Notes: a model not told the origin generated them from the letters alone. Positions 1 through 8,591 are shown, numbered from the stretch's first letter. The stretch is DNA of 64,000 nucleotides from Desulfovibrio sp. JC010 (GCF_010470675.1 NZ_VOIQ01000015.1:52772-116771); one strand, 5' to 3'. Program-made: numbers and translations.

Positions 1-265
1 CGCAGACCGTGCTGGGGTAGGGCATTACATTACTCATGCCCACTACCTTGAAGCTCAGGTCCCGGTCTTCGAAGCGGACAAAAAGGCAGTGGTCCGGTTT
101 GATTATTTTGGCAAGCGGTGTGTCTTCCAGCGTGAAATTTTTGGGCACCCCGGCCACAAGAAACGGCTCAAAACCTCGGTTGCGGCTCTGACGGATCATT
201 TCCTGTACATATTTGCCGCTTCCGGTTGCATCGGGTATCTGACTCAAAAGATGAAGGATTTTCAT
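1..265 (-). CDS. Glycosyltransferase (GT4/group 1-like), 5' part only
   Basis: Only the first 88 codons lie in the window; the gene runs off the left edge. The protein starts MKILHLLSQIPDATGSGKY, a hydrophobic strand and glycine-rich loop followed by a helix with VQEMIRQS and then EPFLVAG. This is the usual Rossmann-type opening of group 1 glycosyltransferases, which transfer sugars from nucleotide-sugars in the cytoplasm. The catalytic C-terminal domain is outside the window, so donor and acceptor cannot be inferred. It is divergent from the phosphatase gene starting at 412. Confidence 0.6.
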   Translation of the reverse strand, partial: MKILHLLSQIPDATGSGKYVQEMIRQSRNRGFEPFLVAGVPKNFTLEDTPLAKIIKPDHCLFVRFEDRDLSFKVVGMSNVMPYPSTVC

Positions 266-411
266 GCGTAAAATATAGGCGGATTCAAACATCCGGTCAA
301 TTAATCTTAGCACAACGCATTATGTTCCATAGGTATTCCTGATTGGAGTCAGATGGGCCGATCATTCATATCTATTGGATGTGCCGGGGGAATTTTTGTT
401 ATTGGTAAATA

Positions 412-1218
412 ATGCAAGTCGAGTCACTCATAGAGCATGGCACCGGAGTCATTAACGAAGATTTTCTCGTGGTCGAGGACAATCTGTTCGGGGTTTTTGA
501 CGGTGCTACCAGCCTGACTGCCGAAACATACGAAAACGGTTATACCGGAGGTTTTCTGGCCTCCAAACTGGCCGGGGAAGAGTTTCGTAAGAACAACGGA
601 ACCATGCAGGAACTGGCTAAGCGGGCCAACATGACCATCCGGCAGGAAATGGCCGAACGTAACGTTAATCTGGGCAGCAAAAAGAATCTCTGGTCCACAA
701 GTGCGGCGATTGTTCGCGTTAATGACGGCATGCTGGAATGGGCGCAGATAGGGGATTGCCGGATTGTCTGTGTGTACGAGAACGGCGATTTTGAATTCCT
801 CGCAAAATGGGTTGAGCAGGATACGGAAACCCTGAGCATATGGAAGGAAGTGGGGGAGTCCACTGATAAGCCCATCGGCGTGGCTCTGCATGACCAGATT
901 GCGAAAGTCCGTGCGCGCATGAATCTGGACTATGGTGTTTTCAACGGTGAACCCGAAGCAATAAATTTTCTGAATACCGGAACCCGTGATCTTACCGGGG
1001 TGCGCAACATTCTTTTATTTACCGACGGTCTGCTCCTGCCCAACGAAAAACCTTGGGAAGAACGGGACTACAGTGAGCAGCTGAACCTTTTCCGTCGGAA
1101 CGGGATCAAAGGGCTTCGTGATCATATCCGCAGCATTGAGAGTACTGACCTGCGCTGCTGCGCTTACCCCCGCTTTAAAACCCACGATGATATCGCAGCT
1201 GTGGCCATCGGCTTTTAA
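412..1218 (+). CDS. PP2C-family serine/threonine phosphatase-like protein
   Basis: The 268-residue protein fits a compact PP2C phosphatase domain and little else. Visible motifs in order are NEDF near residue 15, LFGVFDGATSL with the metal-binding Asp-Gly at residues 30-31, WAQIGDCRIV in the middle and LLFTDGLLLP near residue 205. In the family, Asp residues in these motifs hold two Mn/Mg ions and the enzyme removes phosphate from Ser/Thr. There is no signal peptide or membrane segment, so it should be cytoplasmic. The start has no strong Shine-Dalgarno sequence. It is monocistronic, followed by a terminator at 1250. Substrate unknown; no partner kinase or anti-sigma gene is adjacent. Confidence 0.75.
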   Translation: MQVESLIEHGTGVINEDFLVVEDNLFGVFDGATSLTAETYENGYTGGFLASKLAGEEFRKNNGTMQELAKRANMTIRQEMAERNVNLGSKKNLWSTSAAIVRVNDGMLEWAQIGDCRIVCVYENGDFEFLAKWVEQDTETLSIWKEVGESTDKPIGVALHDQIAKVRARMNLDYGVFNGEPEAINFLNTGTRDLTGVRNILLFTDGLLLPNEKPWEERDYSEQLNLFRRNGIKGLRDHIRSIESTDLRCCAYPRFKTHDDIAAVAIGF

Positions 1219-1249
1219 TTATTTTATTTTCAGACTCTGATTCAAATAA

Positions 1250-1281
1250 GACCTGCAGCATTAAGCTGCGGGTCTTTTTTT
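1250..1281 (+). terminator. Rho-independent terminator after the PP2C-like gene
   Basis: A 10-bp stem (GACCTGCAGC / GCTGCGGGTC, one G-U pair) with an ATTAA loop is followed directly by seven T residues. Confidence 0.85.
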
Positions 1282-1384
1282 ACTGTAATATTGTGGACAC
1301 CTCTCTTTGGATTGTTGCCTGCTCAAAATTTGTATATGCTAAAATGTAAATATTTAATTGTGAGCAGGAAAAGGAAGCCACAAG

Positions 1385-2131
1385 ATGAAAAAAGTTCTGG
1401 CCGCATGTGTTGCGGTGATGTTTCTGGTTGTTTCTCCGGTCTGTGCTGATGAAACTTTGTCTGTGCTGACTGAGGAGTGGCCGCCGTACAATTATACAGA
1501 AAACGGTAAGTTGACAGGTATTAGTACTGATTTGGTCCGCCAGACTCTCAGTCGGGCGGGGTATAAATTCAAAATTAATATTAAACCGTGGAAAAGGGCG
1601 TATAATGAGGCATTGAAGGTCCGCAATACCCTTTTATATACTACCAGTAGAACTGAAGCGCGGGAGAAATTATTCAAATGGGTAGGCCCGTTGTATCCAA
1701 GGCGGATTGTTCTATTTCGCCTGAAGAAAAATAACACCGTCATAATTAATGATTTTGAAGAGTTGAGGAAATATAAGATAGGTGTGCTGAGGGGCGGCTC
1801 TGTTGAAGAATATTTAATGTCCAGAGGCTTTAAGCTAAATGATAATTTAGATCAGGCAGCAGACGGTAAGCAGAATATTTTGAAGTTGTTTTCTAACAGG
1901 ATTGATTTGATTCCCGGGTCAGAAATGAGCATGGCTCACAGGTTGCAACAGACACCATATGAATTCAGCAGGTTGGAAGTTGCTTATGTTCTGATCGATA
2001 AGGGCGGTTATTACATTGCCATTAATAAAGATACACCAGATGAAGTTGTGAATAAGATGCAGCGTGCGTTTGATGAGCTGATTGAAGAAGGTGTGCGTAA
2101 AAGGATTGTGGATTCCTATCTGGGAAGATGA
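1385..2131 (+). CDS. Periplasmic solute-binding protein, family 3 (amino-acid type)
   Basis: The 248-residue protein has a signal peptide (MKKVLAACVAVMFLVVSPVCA) and then the family-3 solute-binding opening LSVLTEEWPPYNYTENGKL, where the WPPYNY and LTGISTDL elements are typical. The middle KWVGPLYPRR and the end INKDTPDEVVNKMQRAFDEL also fit. Such proteins bind polar amino acids or related small ligands in the periplasm for ABC uptake or sensing. The start is supported by AAGGAAG just upstream. No permease or ATPase gene is adjacent, so this is an orphan receptor. The region is more AT-rich than its neighbours. Confidence 0.8.
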   Translation: MKKVLAACVAVMFLVVSPVCADETLSVLTEEWPPYNYTENGKLTGISTDLVRQTLSRAGYKFKINIKPWKRAYNEALKVRNTLLYTTSRTEAREKLFKWVGPLYPRRIVLFRLKKNNTVIINDFEELRKYKIGVLRGGSVEEYLMSRGFKLNDNLDQAADGKQNILKLFSNRIDLIPGSEMSMAHRLQQTPYEFSRLEVAYVLIDKGGYYIAINKDTPDEVVNKMQRAFDELIEEGVRKRIVDSYLGR

Positions 2132-2308
2132 TGGCAGCTTGTATGATTTGCGGCTTTTATTTTGATTTGATGCTGTGTTTCTGGTGAATGATTCGAAACG
2201 TATTTTTAGGGATGTTTATTGACGCAACTGGGCAATCTGGGCAAGATGTTGTAATTTTGGGGTTCAGGTCTATTTACCGTATGTCTATTTTTGCCGGAGT
2301 TCTTGTTC

Positions 2309-3463
2309 ATGAAAGCCATTTTATGCAGAAGGTCCACCACCTGGATTGTATTGCTTTTGATTGCCCTTCTTCCGCTTCCTTCCATTGTCAGTTATATGCA
2401 GCGTTTTGTGGTCAGAAACGGTGTGGTAACGGCTTATCGCTATGATGTCCGTGCACCTATTGACGGTGTAGTGGATGCTATTTCCATTGTACCGGGCATG
2501 GTTTCGCAGGGCGGACCTGTGTTGCGCATCGGTAACCGCAGAACTTCCGGGCAATACGAGACTCTTGAAAAGGAACTGCTTGCCCTTGAGGAAAGCCTTG
2601 TTGTGAGCCGCAGAAAACTTGACGGTTATATGGACAGGCTTATCAGGGATATTGATCAGAGTCTGGCAATCCTTTCCGCCCGCATTAAAGGGGAGAAGGC
2701 CGCGCTCAAGGAGGCCAAACACCGTCGTGACCGTATTGCAAAGCTTGTCAAAGCTTCGGTCGCAACCAGTGAAGACGAGGATAAGGCGGAGTCGGAATTT
2801 CTTAAGGCTGATGCTAAGGTTAAGTCTACTAAACTTGAAATCGGTCAGCTGAAGCATCGGCGGGGGATGCTAAGTCAGGGAATGCTGCCTAACGATCTTT
2901 CTGACGGGGCGTTGCAGGTTCAGAAACGCATTAATGATCTTGAGCAGAATATTCTGGCCTGCAAAAGGCGGATGAGTGAGACGGAAAACGCAGGCGGAGC
3001 CGATGATGTGTTGAATACCCGCCATACACGTGCTGCGGTTACACTCCCTGAGACTGCTGTGGTCTGGGAAATGGATGTTCAGGACGGTATGGAGGTCACC
3101 AAGGGTGACAGGCTGCTTTCATATATAGATAGAAGCAGGCTTATGGTGGAGGTGGCCGTAGATGACGCTACTCTTGAATTGATTGTTCCGGGGCAGCCGG
3201 TAAAAATCAGACTTTACGGCAGGACTGATTTTATTGAAGGCAAGGTCAGCCGGGTTATGGGTTCCGGCGGAATATGGCACTCCAATCTTTTTGCCGCCGG
3301 GATCAAGGATCGTTCCGCACGTGACGGGCGGGTGCTGGTGCTTATTGATGATCCGCTGCTTTACAAGCGGGTGGAAAAGTTTTGCGGGGTGGGGCGTACC
3401 GCCTATGCTGAATTCGAGGGAATAGGACTCATGGAGCAGTATTTCGGAGTATTCCTGCGATGA
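2309..3463 (+). CDS. HlyD-like membrane-fusion protein
   Basis: The 384-residue protein has one N-terminal membrane segment (WIVLLLIALLPLPSIV) and a biotinyl-lipoyl-like half motif VRAPIDGVVDAISIVPGMVSQGGPVL near residue 48. A long charged coiled-coil hairpin (about 80-230) follows. The second lipoyl half (VWEMDVQDGMEVTKGDRLLSYID) and a beta-barrel domain with the sequence VPGQPVKIRLYG come last. This is the periplasmic adaptor fold of HlyD/EmrA and of Alg44-type export proteins. ATG 2309 is preferred to the upstream TTG 2291 because GGAG lies 9 nt before it. The stop overlaps the next ATG (ATGA), so the two genes are translationally coupled. No ABC or RND pump gene is next to it. Confidence 0.7.
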   Translation: MKAILCRRSTTWIVLLLIALLPLPSIVSYMQRFVVRNGVVTAYRYDVRAPIDGVVDAISIVPGMVSQGGPVLRIGNRRTSGQYETLEKELLALEESLVVSRRKLDGYMDRLIRDIDQSLAILSARIKGEKAALKEAKHRRDRIAKLVKASVATSEDEDKAESEFLKADAKVKSTKLEIGQLKHRRGMLSQGMLPNDLSDGALQVQKRINDLEQNILACKRRMSETENAGGADDVLNTRHTRAAVTLPETAVVWEMDVQDGMEVTKGDRLLSYIDRSRLMVEVAVDDATLELIVPGQPVKIRLYGRTDFIEGKVSRVMGSGGIWHSNLFAAGIKDRSARDGRVLVLIDDPLLYKRVEKFCGVGRTAYAEFEGIGLMEQYFGVFLR

Positions 3464-4371
3464 GCGGTTCTTCTGTCAATTTGACTCCTGATCAGCTGGC
3501 CAAGGAAAAGGCGGTGTTCTGGGCTGTTGTGCTTGATGCTGCTATTCTGGCTTTTTTCGCCGTGGCAGGTTTGCTTTCCGGTTCCATGACGGCTCTGTCC
3601 GAAGTGATCAGGATTCTGCTGCTGCTGACCATCGAGGTGGTTTCTTACGTTGTGCTCAAACGGGCCCACCGGGGCAGGTTTATGGAGTTTGAGTACGGTA
3701 TCGGCAAGATTGAGCGTATTACCAATCTGTTGGTGGCTTTTGGACTGCTTTTAAGCGGTCTGTATATCCTTTCCAAGGTTTTCACCATGGATGACGGGGC
3801 ACCAATCTCTACCAATATAATGATGCTGGCCATTATCAGTGCTGCGGCCAACCTTATGGTCAACTATTACTTTTCCGTTGCATTTATCCGTTCCAATGAA
3901 AAAGAAAGCTCGGTGATTATCTCTTCGCAGATTGCCGCGCGTATAGCCAAGACTGTGGCTTCGATAATAGTACTGGCTATCCTGATGATTACCCTCTGGC
4001 TGCCTGATCCGAAGTCTGCGCGTATGGTGGATCTGTTCGGTTCATTGTTTATGGTCGGCTATATGGTGGTCATTGCTGTGGGGTTGATCCGGGAAAGCCT
4101 GCCGGAGATCCTTGACCGTACAATTCCAGAACCGGAGCATTACCAGTTGTTGCGCATATTGGCCCGCTATTTTGACAATTATGACGGGTTCAACGGCTAC
4201 AAGGCCCGTCGATCAGGCAAGGATTTGTTTATTTTGATCAATCTCGGATTTAATTCTGATCGAACAATTGGTCAGATTGAAGAGCGTCTGGCCCCAATTC
4301 GCAAGGCCGTGGAATCGGAATTGCCCGGTTCTTCAGTAAGTATTGAGCCGCAGATTATCCCATCCAGGTAG
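3460..4371 (+). CDS. Cation-diffusion-facilitator-like membrane protein
   Basis: The 303-residue protein has about six membrane segments and a cytoplasmic C-terminal domain, the CDF layout. The sentence RESLPEILDRTIPEPEHYQLL at the TM6/C-domain junction is CDF-like, as is FEYGIGKIERITNLLVAF after TM3. By eye the usual transport-site residues are missing: TM2 reads SMTALSEVIRI instead of a DxxxD pattern, and TM5 reads SSQIAARIAK where HxxxD is expected. It may therefore move another substrate or act as a non-transporting partner. It is coupled to the HlyD-like gene by a 4-nt overlap, an unusual partner for a CDF. Family call is fair; function is not known. Confidence 0.6.
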   Translation: MSGSSVNLTPDQLAKEKAVFWAVVLDAAILAFFAVAGLLSGSMTALSEVIRILLLLTIEVVSYVVLKRAHRGRFMEFEYGIGKIERITNLLVAFGLLLSGLYILSKVFTMDDGAPISTNIMMLAIISAAANLMVNYYFSVAFIRSNEKESSVIISSQIAARIAKTVASIIVLAILMITLWLPDPKSARMVDLFGSLFMVGYMVVIAVGLIRESLPEILDRTIPEPEHYQLLRILARYFDNYDGFNGYKARRSGKDLFILINLGFNSDRTIGQIEERLAPIRKAVESELPGSSVSIEPQIIPSR

Positions 4372-4477
4372 TAAAGTTTAGACTTTTTGCGAAATTGATT
4401 GTGCTCTATTCCTGTATATTGGTATAAATAAAGAGGTGCTTTTACGAGTGAATCTCTTTGACGGGGGCAATCTATTT

Positions 4478-5221
4478 ATGCGCTTTTTCGTTATCTTATT
4501 TATTGTCGTTTCTGCTGTTTTCAGCACTTCTTCTGTGCAGGCATCCAAAGGATTGTCATTCTATACCCACTTTATCAAGCCGTTCGCTTATGAGGAAGAA
4601 GGCAGGATTTGCGGTTTTGCTGTGGAAGTTGTCCGGGAGATGATGAAATTGACCGGACAATCCTGTGAAATTGAGATGCTTCCGTTCGCACGCGGGCTTA
4701 AGCTGGTGCAGTCCTTTCCGGAAAAGGCTTTTTTCATTGTTGCTAAAAGACCGGAAAGATTGGGCTCTGTAAAATGGGTCGGTCCATTGGTGACCAGCGG
4801 CGTATATTTCTACAAGGCTAAGGGGAAGCAGTTTGAGGCTGATTCTCTGGAAGAGATGAAACAGCTTGAATCTGTTTGCGTGGGGCGGGGAAATGCGGAT
4901 CACACTTATCTTGAATCATTGGGATTCGAAAACCTTGTGCCGGTGAATAACCAGATGGTTTCCCTGCAGTTGCTGGTTAAAGGACGGGTGGATGTGACTC
5001 CGGTCAGCGAGATGGTTATGCCTGCCATGGCCCAGCAGGCCGGGATAGATGTTTCCAAAATTGAATCTACCGGAGTGAAGTTGTATGATTCTGAATTGTT
5101 TTTGGTTTTTTCAAAGGAAACCCCGGAGTGGACCGTTGCCAAATGGCAGGCGGCACTGGATGAGTTGAAAAGAAACGGGACCTACAGGGGTATTTATTCA
5201 AAATATATTTTGCAGCAGTAG
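4478..5221 (+). CDS. Periplasmic solute-binding protein, family 3 (orphan)
   Basis: The 247-residue protein has a signal peptide (MRFFVILFIVVSAVFSTSSVQA) followed by a family-3 solute-binding domain: FIKPFAYEEEGRICGFAVEV, then EMLPFARGLKLVQ, KWVGPLVTSGVYFYK and FSKETPEWTVAKWQAALDEL. I start it at ATG 4478 because this places the signal peptide at the N-terminus; an upstream GTG at 4436 would add 14 residues with no ribosome-binding site. Like the gene at 1385 it has no adjacent transporter genes. A terminator follows at 5252. Confidence 0.8.
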   Translation: MRFFVILFIVVSAVFSTSSVQASKGLSFYTHFIKPFAYEEEGRICGFAVEVVREMMKLTGQSCEIEMLPFARGLKLVQSFPEKAFFIVAKRPERLGSVKWVGPLVTSGVYFYKAKGKQFEADSLEEMKQLESVCVGRGNADHTYLESLGFENLVPVNNQMVSLQLLVKGRVDVTPVSEMVMPAMAQQAGIDVSKIESTGVKLYDSELFLVFSKETPEWTVAKWQAALDELKRNGTYRGIYSKYILQQ

Positions 5222-5251
5222 CTATTTTTACGTCTAATATTTTAATTAGCG

Positions 5252-5281
5252 GGGTGTTCCAGTCGGGAATACCCTTTTTTT
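5252..5281 (+). terminator. Rho-independent terminator after solute-binding protein gene
   Basis: A 9-bp stem (GGGTGTTCC / GGAATACCC, one G-U pair) with a short loop is followed by seven T residues. Confidence 0.8.
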
Positions 5282-5578
5282 GTGAAAAAAGCCGATGGTT
5301 CAACGCTTATTTTGTATTGGTGTACAATAATGTAAAATTTGTGTGAGGTGGCTTCGTTTTTATGGGGTGTAAAACGTATAAAATTTAAAAAAATAGCAAA
5401 AAATAAGAATTAAATTTAACTAATAACGTTTTTGTCGAATGTAATCTTTGTTAAAACTTTTCCTTAGACAATTTTATGCATTTGTGTGTGTTTTTTGAGC
5501 GCACTATTTTTGAGGGATTTGGTTCTGTGTTTTGTAACTTGCCGTTATTTTGAGGTTTTTAAGTTTGTTGCCGACAGA

Positions 5579-5594
5579 TGGCATGCAAATTGAT
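5579..5594 (+). promoter_or_regulatory. Possible sigma-54 promoter of the D-amino-acid operon
   Basis: TGGCATGCAAATTGAT matches the -24 half of the sigma-54 consensus (TGGCAY-R-N4-TTGCW) and the TTG of the -12 half, but the important GC at -12 is GA here. It lies about 50 nt before the start codon. No gene for an enhancer-binding activator is nearby. Weak candidate only. Confidence 0.22.
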
Positions 5595-5643
5595 AAATCC
5601 GCAGAACCAAATAAAAAGACTATAAGATAAAGGGGTAGTAACA

Positions 5644-6639
5644 ATGTTTGAAGCACCATATTTACTTTTTCTCGGAGATGCTCCTGATGCGCTGGGCGCG
5701 AAAATGGCTCAGGGTATTTATGACTGGAGACCTGAAGCTGTTGCCGGACAGTTTCGCATGGAAGGCTGCAAGGCCGATCTGGGTATCAAAGACCTTTCTA
5801 TTAAAGAAGCTGTTGAAGCCGGGGCCAAGACTCTGGTTGTGGGCGTTGTGAACCGTGGCGGTATTATTTCCGACAGCTGGAAGACCGTGCTGGTGGAAGC
5901 CCTCGAAGCCGGAATGGACATTGCCTCCGGTCTGCACACCCTGCTGCGTGATCAGCCGGAGCTGGTTGAAGCAGCGGAAAAGAGCGGCAGCAAACTGCAC
6001 GATGTACGTATTCCCACTGTAAATTATCCCATTGCCAACGGTAAGAAACGTACTGGCAAACGCTGTCTTGCCGTTGGTACCGATTGCTCCGTGGGTAAGA
6101 TGTACACCGCGCTGGCAATTGACCGCGAAATGAAAAAGCAGGGGCTCAAATCTACCTTCCGTCCCACCGGACAGACCGGAATCCTTATTGAAGGTAACGG
6201 CGTTCCTCTTGATGCTGTTATCGCCGACTTCATGGCCGGCTCCATCGAATACCTCACCCCGGACAATGATGCCGACCACTGGGATATCATCGAAGGGCAG
6301 GGCAGCCTGTATCATGCTTCCTACTCCGGTGTGACCATGGCACTGGTTCATGGCGGACAGCCCGATGCCCTGATTCTCTGCCACGAACCCACCCGCGAAC
6401 ATATGCGCGGCCTGCCCGATTACCAGCAGCCCACTCTTGAAGAGCTGCGCGATACCGCACTGACTCTCGCCAAGGTTGTAAACCCTGAGTGCAAGGCCGT
6501 GGCTGTTTCCGTAAATACCCAGCACATGGCTGAAGACGAAGCCCTGGCTTATCTTGCTGAAGTTGAAAAGCAGCTGGGACTGCCCGCTGTTGATCCTTTC
6601 CGTCAGGGTGCTGGCCGTCTGGTTGAGGCGCTGGTATAA
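5644..6639 (+). CDS. dgcN: DUF1611-family protein, DgcN-like D-glutamate N-acetyltransferase
   Basis: The 331-residue protein is a full-length DUF1611 member: an N-terminal Rossmann-like domain (about 1-125) and a P-loop-like domain with VGTDCSVGKM at residues 144-153, then TGQTGILIEG and IEGQGSLYHASYSGVTMALV. Members of this family named DgcN acetylate D-glutamate to N-acetyl-D-glutamate in marine bacteria. That assignment here rests on family recall and on the partner gene directly downstream. GGGG about 10 nt upstream supports the start. The stop overlaps the next start (TAATG). An older family description as a nucleotide-binding protein of unknown function cannot be excluded. Confidence 0.7.
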   Translation: MFEAPYLLFLGDAPDALGAKMAQGIYDWRPEAVAGQFRMEGCKADLGIKDLSIKEAVEAGAKTLVVGVVNRGGIISDSWKTVLVEALEAGMDIASGLHTLLRDQPELVEAAEKSGSKLHDVRIPTVNYPIANGKKRTGKRCLAVGTDCSVGKMYTALAIDREMKKQGLKSTFRPTGQTGILIEGNGVPLDAVIADFMAGSIEYLTPDNDADHWDIIEGQGSLYHASYSGVTMALVHGGQPDALILCHEPTREHMRGLPDYQQPTLEELRDTALTLAKVVNPECKAVAVSVNTQHMAEDEALAYLAEVEKQLGLPAVDPFRQGAGRLVEALV

Positions 6640-7607
6640 TGAAAATCTCGGTTGTAAAAGATGTTTTCCCGCTGGCGCAGGTTTTCACCATTGCGCGCGG
6701 GTCGCGGACCGAAGCTGTTGTGCTGCGGGTCGAGATTGAAGAAGACGGTTTTATCGGGCGTGGGGAATGCGTTCCCTACGCCCGCTACAATGAGACTGTT
6801 GAGTCCGTTACCGCTCAGATTGAGAGCCTTAAAACTCCGCTGAGCCGTGAAGATCTGCAGTCCGCACTGCCCGCAGGAGCGGCACGCAACGCCGTGGACT
6901 GCGCTCTCTGGGATCTTGAAGCCAAGAAAGCCGGGACTCCAGCATGGCAGTTGGCAGGAATAAGTGAACCCACCCCGGAAGTTACTGCTTACACCCTCTC
7001 TCTTGCCACTCCGGAGGAGATGGAAAAGCAGGCAGCGGAAAATGCTGCCCGTCCTCTGCTCAAAACCAAGCTTGGCGGCGGTGTCGAGGATATTGCCCGT
7101 ATTGAGGCTGTGCGCCGGGGTGCTCCTGATTCCCGCATAATAGTTGATGCCAACGAGGGCTGGACTGCTGATGTTTATCGTGAAGTGGCTCCGGTACTGG
7201 TTCGTCTCGGCGTGGAAATGGTTGAGCAGCCCCTTCCCGCCGGCGATGATGACGCTCTGCTGGAGATTGAAAGGGTTCTTCCTGTCTGTGCCGACGAATC
7301 ATGTCACGATCGTGAATCCCTGCCCGGACTCAAGGGTAAGTATGACATGGTCAATATCAAGCTGGATAAGACTGGAGGTTTGACCGAAGCACTCAAGCTC
7401 CGTGAGGCTGCTTTGGCAGAGGGCTTTAAAGTTATGGTCGGCTGCATGGTCGGTTCTTCGCTGGCCATGGCACCTGCCGTGCTGGTTGCCAGTGGTGCGG
7501 CTGTTGTGGATCTTGACGGGCCTTTGCTTTTGGCCGAAGACAGGGCACATCCTTTGGAATACGATGATAAATTTGTTTTTCCCCCGCAGAGTGAATTGTG
7601 GGGCTAG
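6639..7607 (+). CDS. dgcA: Enolase-superfamily racemase/epimerase, DgcA-like (N-acetyl-D-Glu racemase or Ala-Glu dipeptide epimerase)
   Basis: The 322-residue protein carries the complete muconate-lactonizing/dipeptide-epimerase active site: KTK (K142, K144), metal ligands D170 (IVDANEGW), E196 (VEQPLP) and D219 (CADES), and the second catalytic lysine K241 (NIKLDKTGG). Classic relatives epimerize L-Ala-D/L-Glu from peptidoglycan; the DgcA branch racemizes N-acetyl-D-glutamate. The 1-nt overlap with the DUF1611 gene favours the DgcA role. It is cytoplasmic, with no signal peptide. The choice between dipeptide epimerase and DgcA is an inference from context. Confidence 0.75.
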   Translation: MKISVVKDVFPLAQVFTIARGSRTEAVVLRVEIEEDGFIGRGECVPYARYNETVESVTAQIESLKTPLSREDLQSALPAGAARNAVDCALWDLEAKKAGTPAWQLAGISEPTPEVTAYTLSLATPEEMEKQAAENAARPLLKTKLGGGVEDIARIEAVRRGAPDSRIIVDANEGWTADVYREVAPVLVRLGVEMVEQPLPAGDDDALLEIERVLPVCADESCHDRESLPGLKGKYDMVNIKLDKTGGLTEALKLREAALAEGFKVMVGCMVGSSLAMAPAVLVASGAAVVDLDGPLLLAEDRAHPLEYDDKFVFPPQSELWG

Positions 7608-7641
7608 TTGTTAATCTTACATATTGGAATAAGTGAATAAA

Positions 7642-8487
7642 ATGAGCCGTACTGTATATGTAAATGGTGCTTACGTGCCTGAAGAAGAGGCTAGTGTTTC
7701 TGTATTTGACCGCGGTTTCCTGTTTGCGGATGCAATCTACGAAGTTACCGCTGTTGTGGATGGTAAAATCTGTGAGTGGGATGGGCATATTGCCCGCCTT
7801 GAGCGTTCCCTTGGTGAAATCGGCATGGGCATGCCCATGAGCGCAGAAGAATTGCTTGAAGTTCACCGTGAGCTGGTCAAGCGCAACGACCTTGAAGAAG
7901 GCGCAATCTATCTGCAGGTTACCCGCGGTGCTGTTGACCGTGATTTTATCATGCCCAAAGGTCTGGAGCAGACCGTAGTGCTTTTTACTCAGGCCAAGAA
8001 GCTGACCGGTGAAAAATCCGGCCTGCGTGTAATTTCTGTCCCTGACATCCGCTGGGGCCGCCGTGATATCAAAACCGTACAGTTGCTGGCTGCTTCCATG
8101 GTCAAAACCGAAGCCAAGAAGCAGGGCAAGGATGATGCATGGATGGTTGAAGAGGGATTTGTTACCGAAGGTTCTTCCAACAACACCTATATTGTGACCA
8201 GTGAAGGAAAGATCATTACCCGCAACCTTACCAACTCCATCCTGCCGGGCATTACCCGCAAATCCGTGCTCCGTCTTGCGGATGAGCTGGATATGGAGAT
8301 TGAAGAGCGTCCTTTTACTATTGAAGAAGCCCAGAATGCAGTGGAAGCTTTCATGACTGCCGCAACTTCCTTTGTTACCCCGGTAATTGAAGTGGACGGC
8401 GTTGAGCTTGGCGACGGCACTCCCGGTCCGGTGACCAGACGTCTCGGTGAAGTGTACATAGAGGAAAGCCGCAAGGCTTCCTGCTAG
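7642..8487 (+). CDS. dat: D-amino-acid aminotransferase (class IV PLP)
   Basis: The 281-residue protein has the class IV aminotransferase fold: YVNGAYVPEEEASVSVFDRGF at the N-terminus, RRDIKTVQLL with the PLP lysine at K144, and TEGSSNN with the cofactor-contacting Glu at E176. These features fit D-alanine aminotransferase, which exchanges amino groups between D-amino acids and 2-oxo acids, making D-glutamate from 2-oxoglutarate. ATG 7642 is preferred to GTG 7633; neither has a strong ribosome-binding site. It follows dgcA after 34 nt and ends the operon before a strong terminator at 8554. Branched-chain aminotransferase or 4-amino-4-deoxychorismate lyase is less likely. Confidence 0.82.
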   Translation: MSRTVYVNGAYVPEEEASVSVFDRGFLFADAIYEVTAVVDGKICEWDGHIARLERSLGEIGMGMPMSAEELLEVHRELVKRNDLEEGAIYLQVTRGAVDRDFIMPKGLEQTVVLFTQAKKLTGEKSGLRVISVPDIRWGRRDIKTVQLLAASMVKTEAKKQGKDDAWMVEEGFVTEGSSNNTYIVTSEGKIITRNLTNSILPGITRKSVLRLADELDMEIEERPFTIEEAQNAVEAFMTAATSFVTPVIEVDGVELGDGTPGPVTRRLGEVYIEESRKASC

Positions 8488-8493
8488 ATATTT

Positions 8494-8591
8494 GCGCAGC
8501 TTGGGGAAGCTGCGCGCTCCTGAACAGACTTCAGTCTGTGTTAATTGCTTAAAAGGCGGTCCGTTTCAATTGAAGCGGACCGCCTGTTTTT
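8494..8591 (+). terminator. Hairpin cluster and terminator ending the D-amino-acid operon
   Basis: Three hairpins follow the stop codon. The first is GCGCAGCTT-GGGG-AAGCTGCGC at 8494-8515, the second a short ACAGACT/AGTCTGT. The third is the true terminator, with a 10-bp stem AGGCGGTCCG / CGGACCGCCT (8554-8585) and a T-rich tail. Confidence 0.85.

Larger units (their letters stand above)
5222..5643. other. AT-rich intergenic region before the D-amino-acid operon
   Basis: The 422-bp gap holds a terminator near its left end (5252-5281). It is then very AT-rich with no ORF, repeat or recognisable riboswitch. A weak sigma-54-like element occurs at 5579-5594. The long AT-rich leader suggests a regulated promoter for the operon starting at 5644, but no operator could be defined. 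Confidence 0.5.

Noticed and set aside
89..271. Plus-strand frame at the left edge
   Set aside because: It opposes the glycosyltransferase start, which has a normal N-terminus; no ribosome-binding site.
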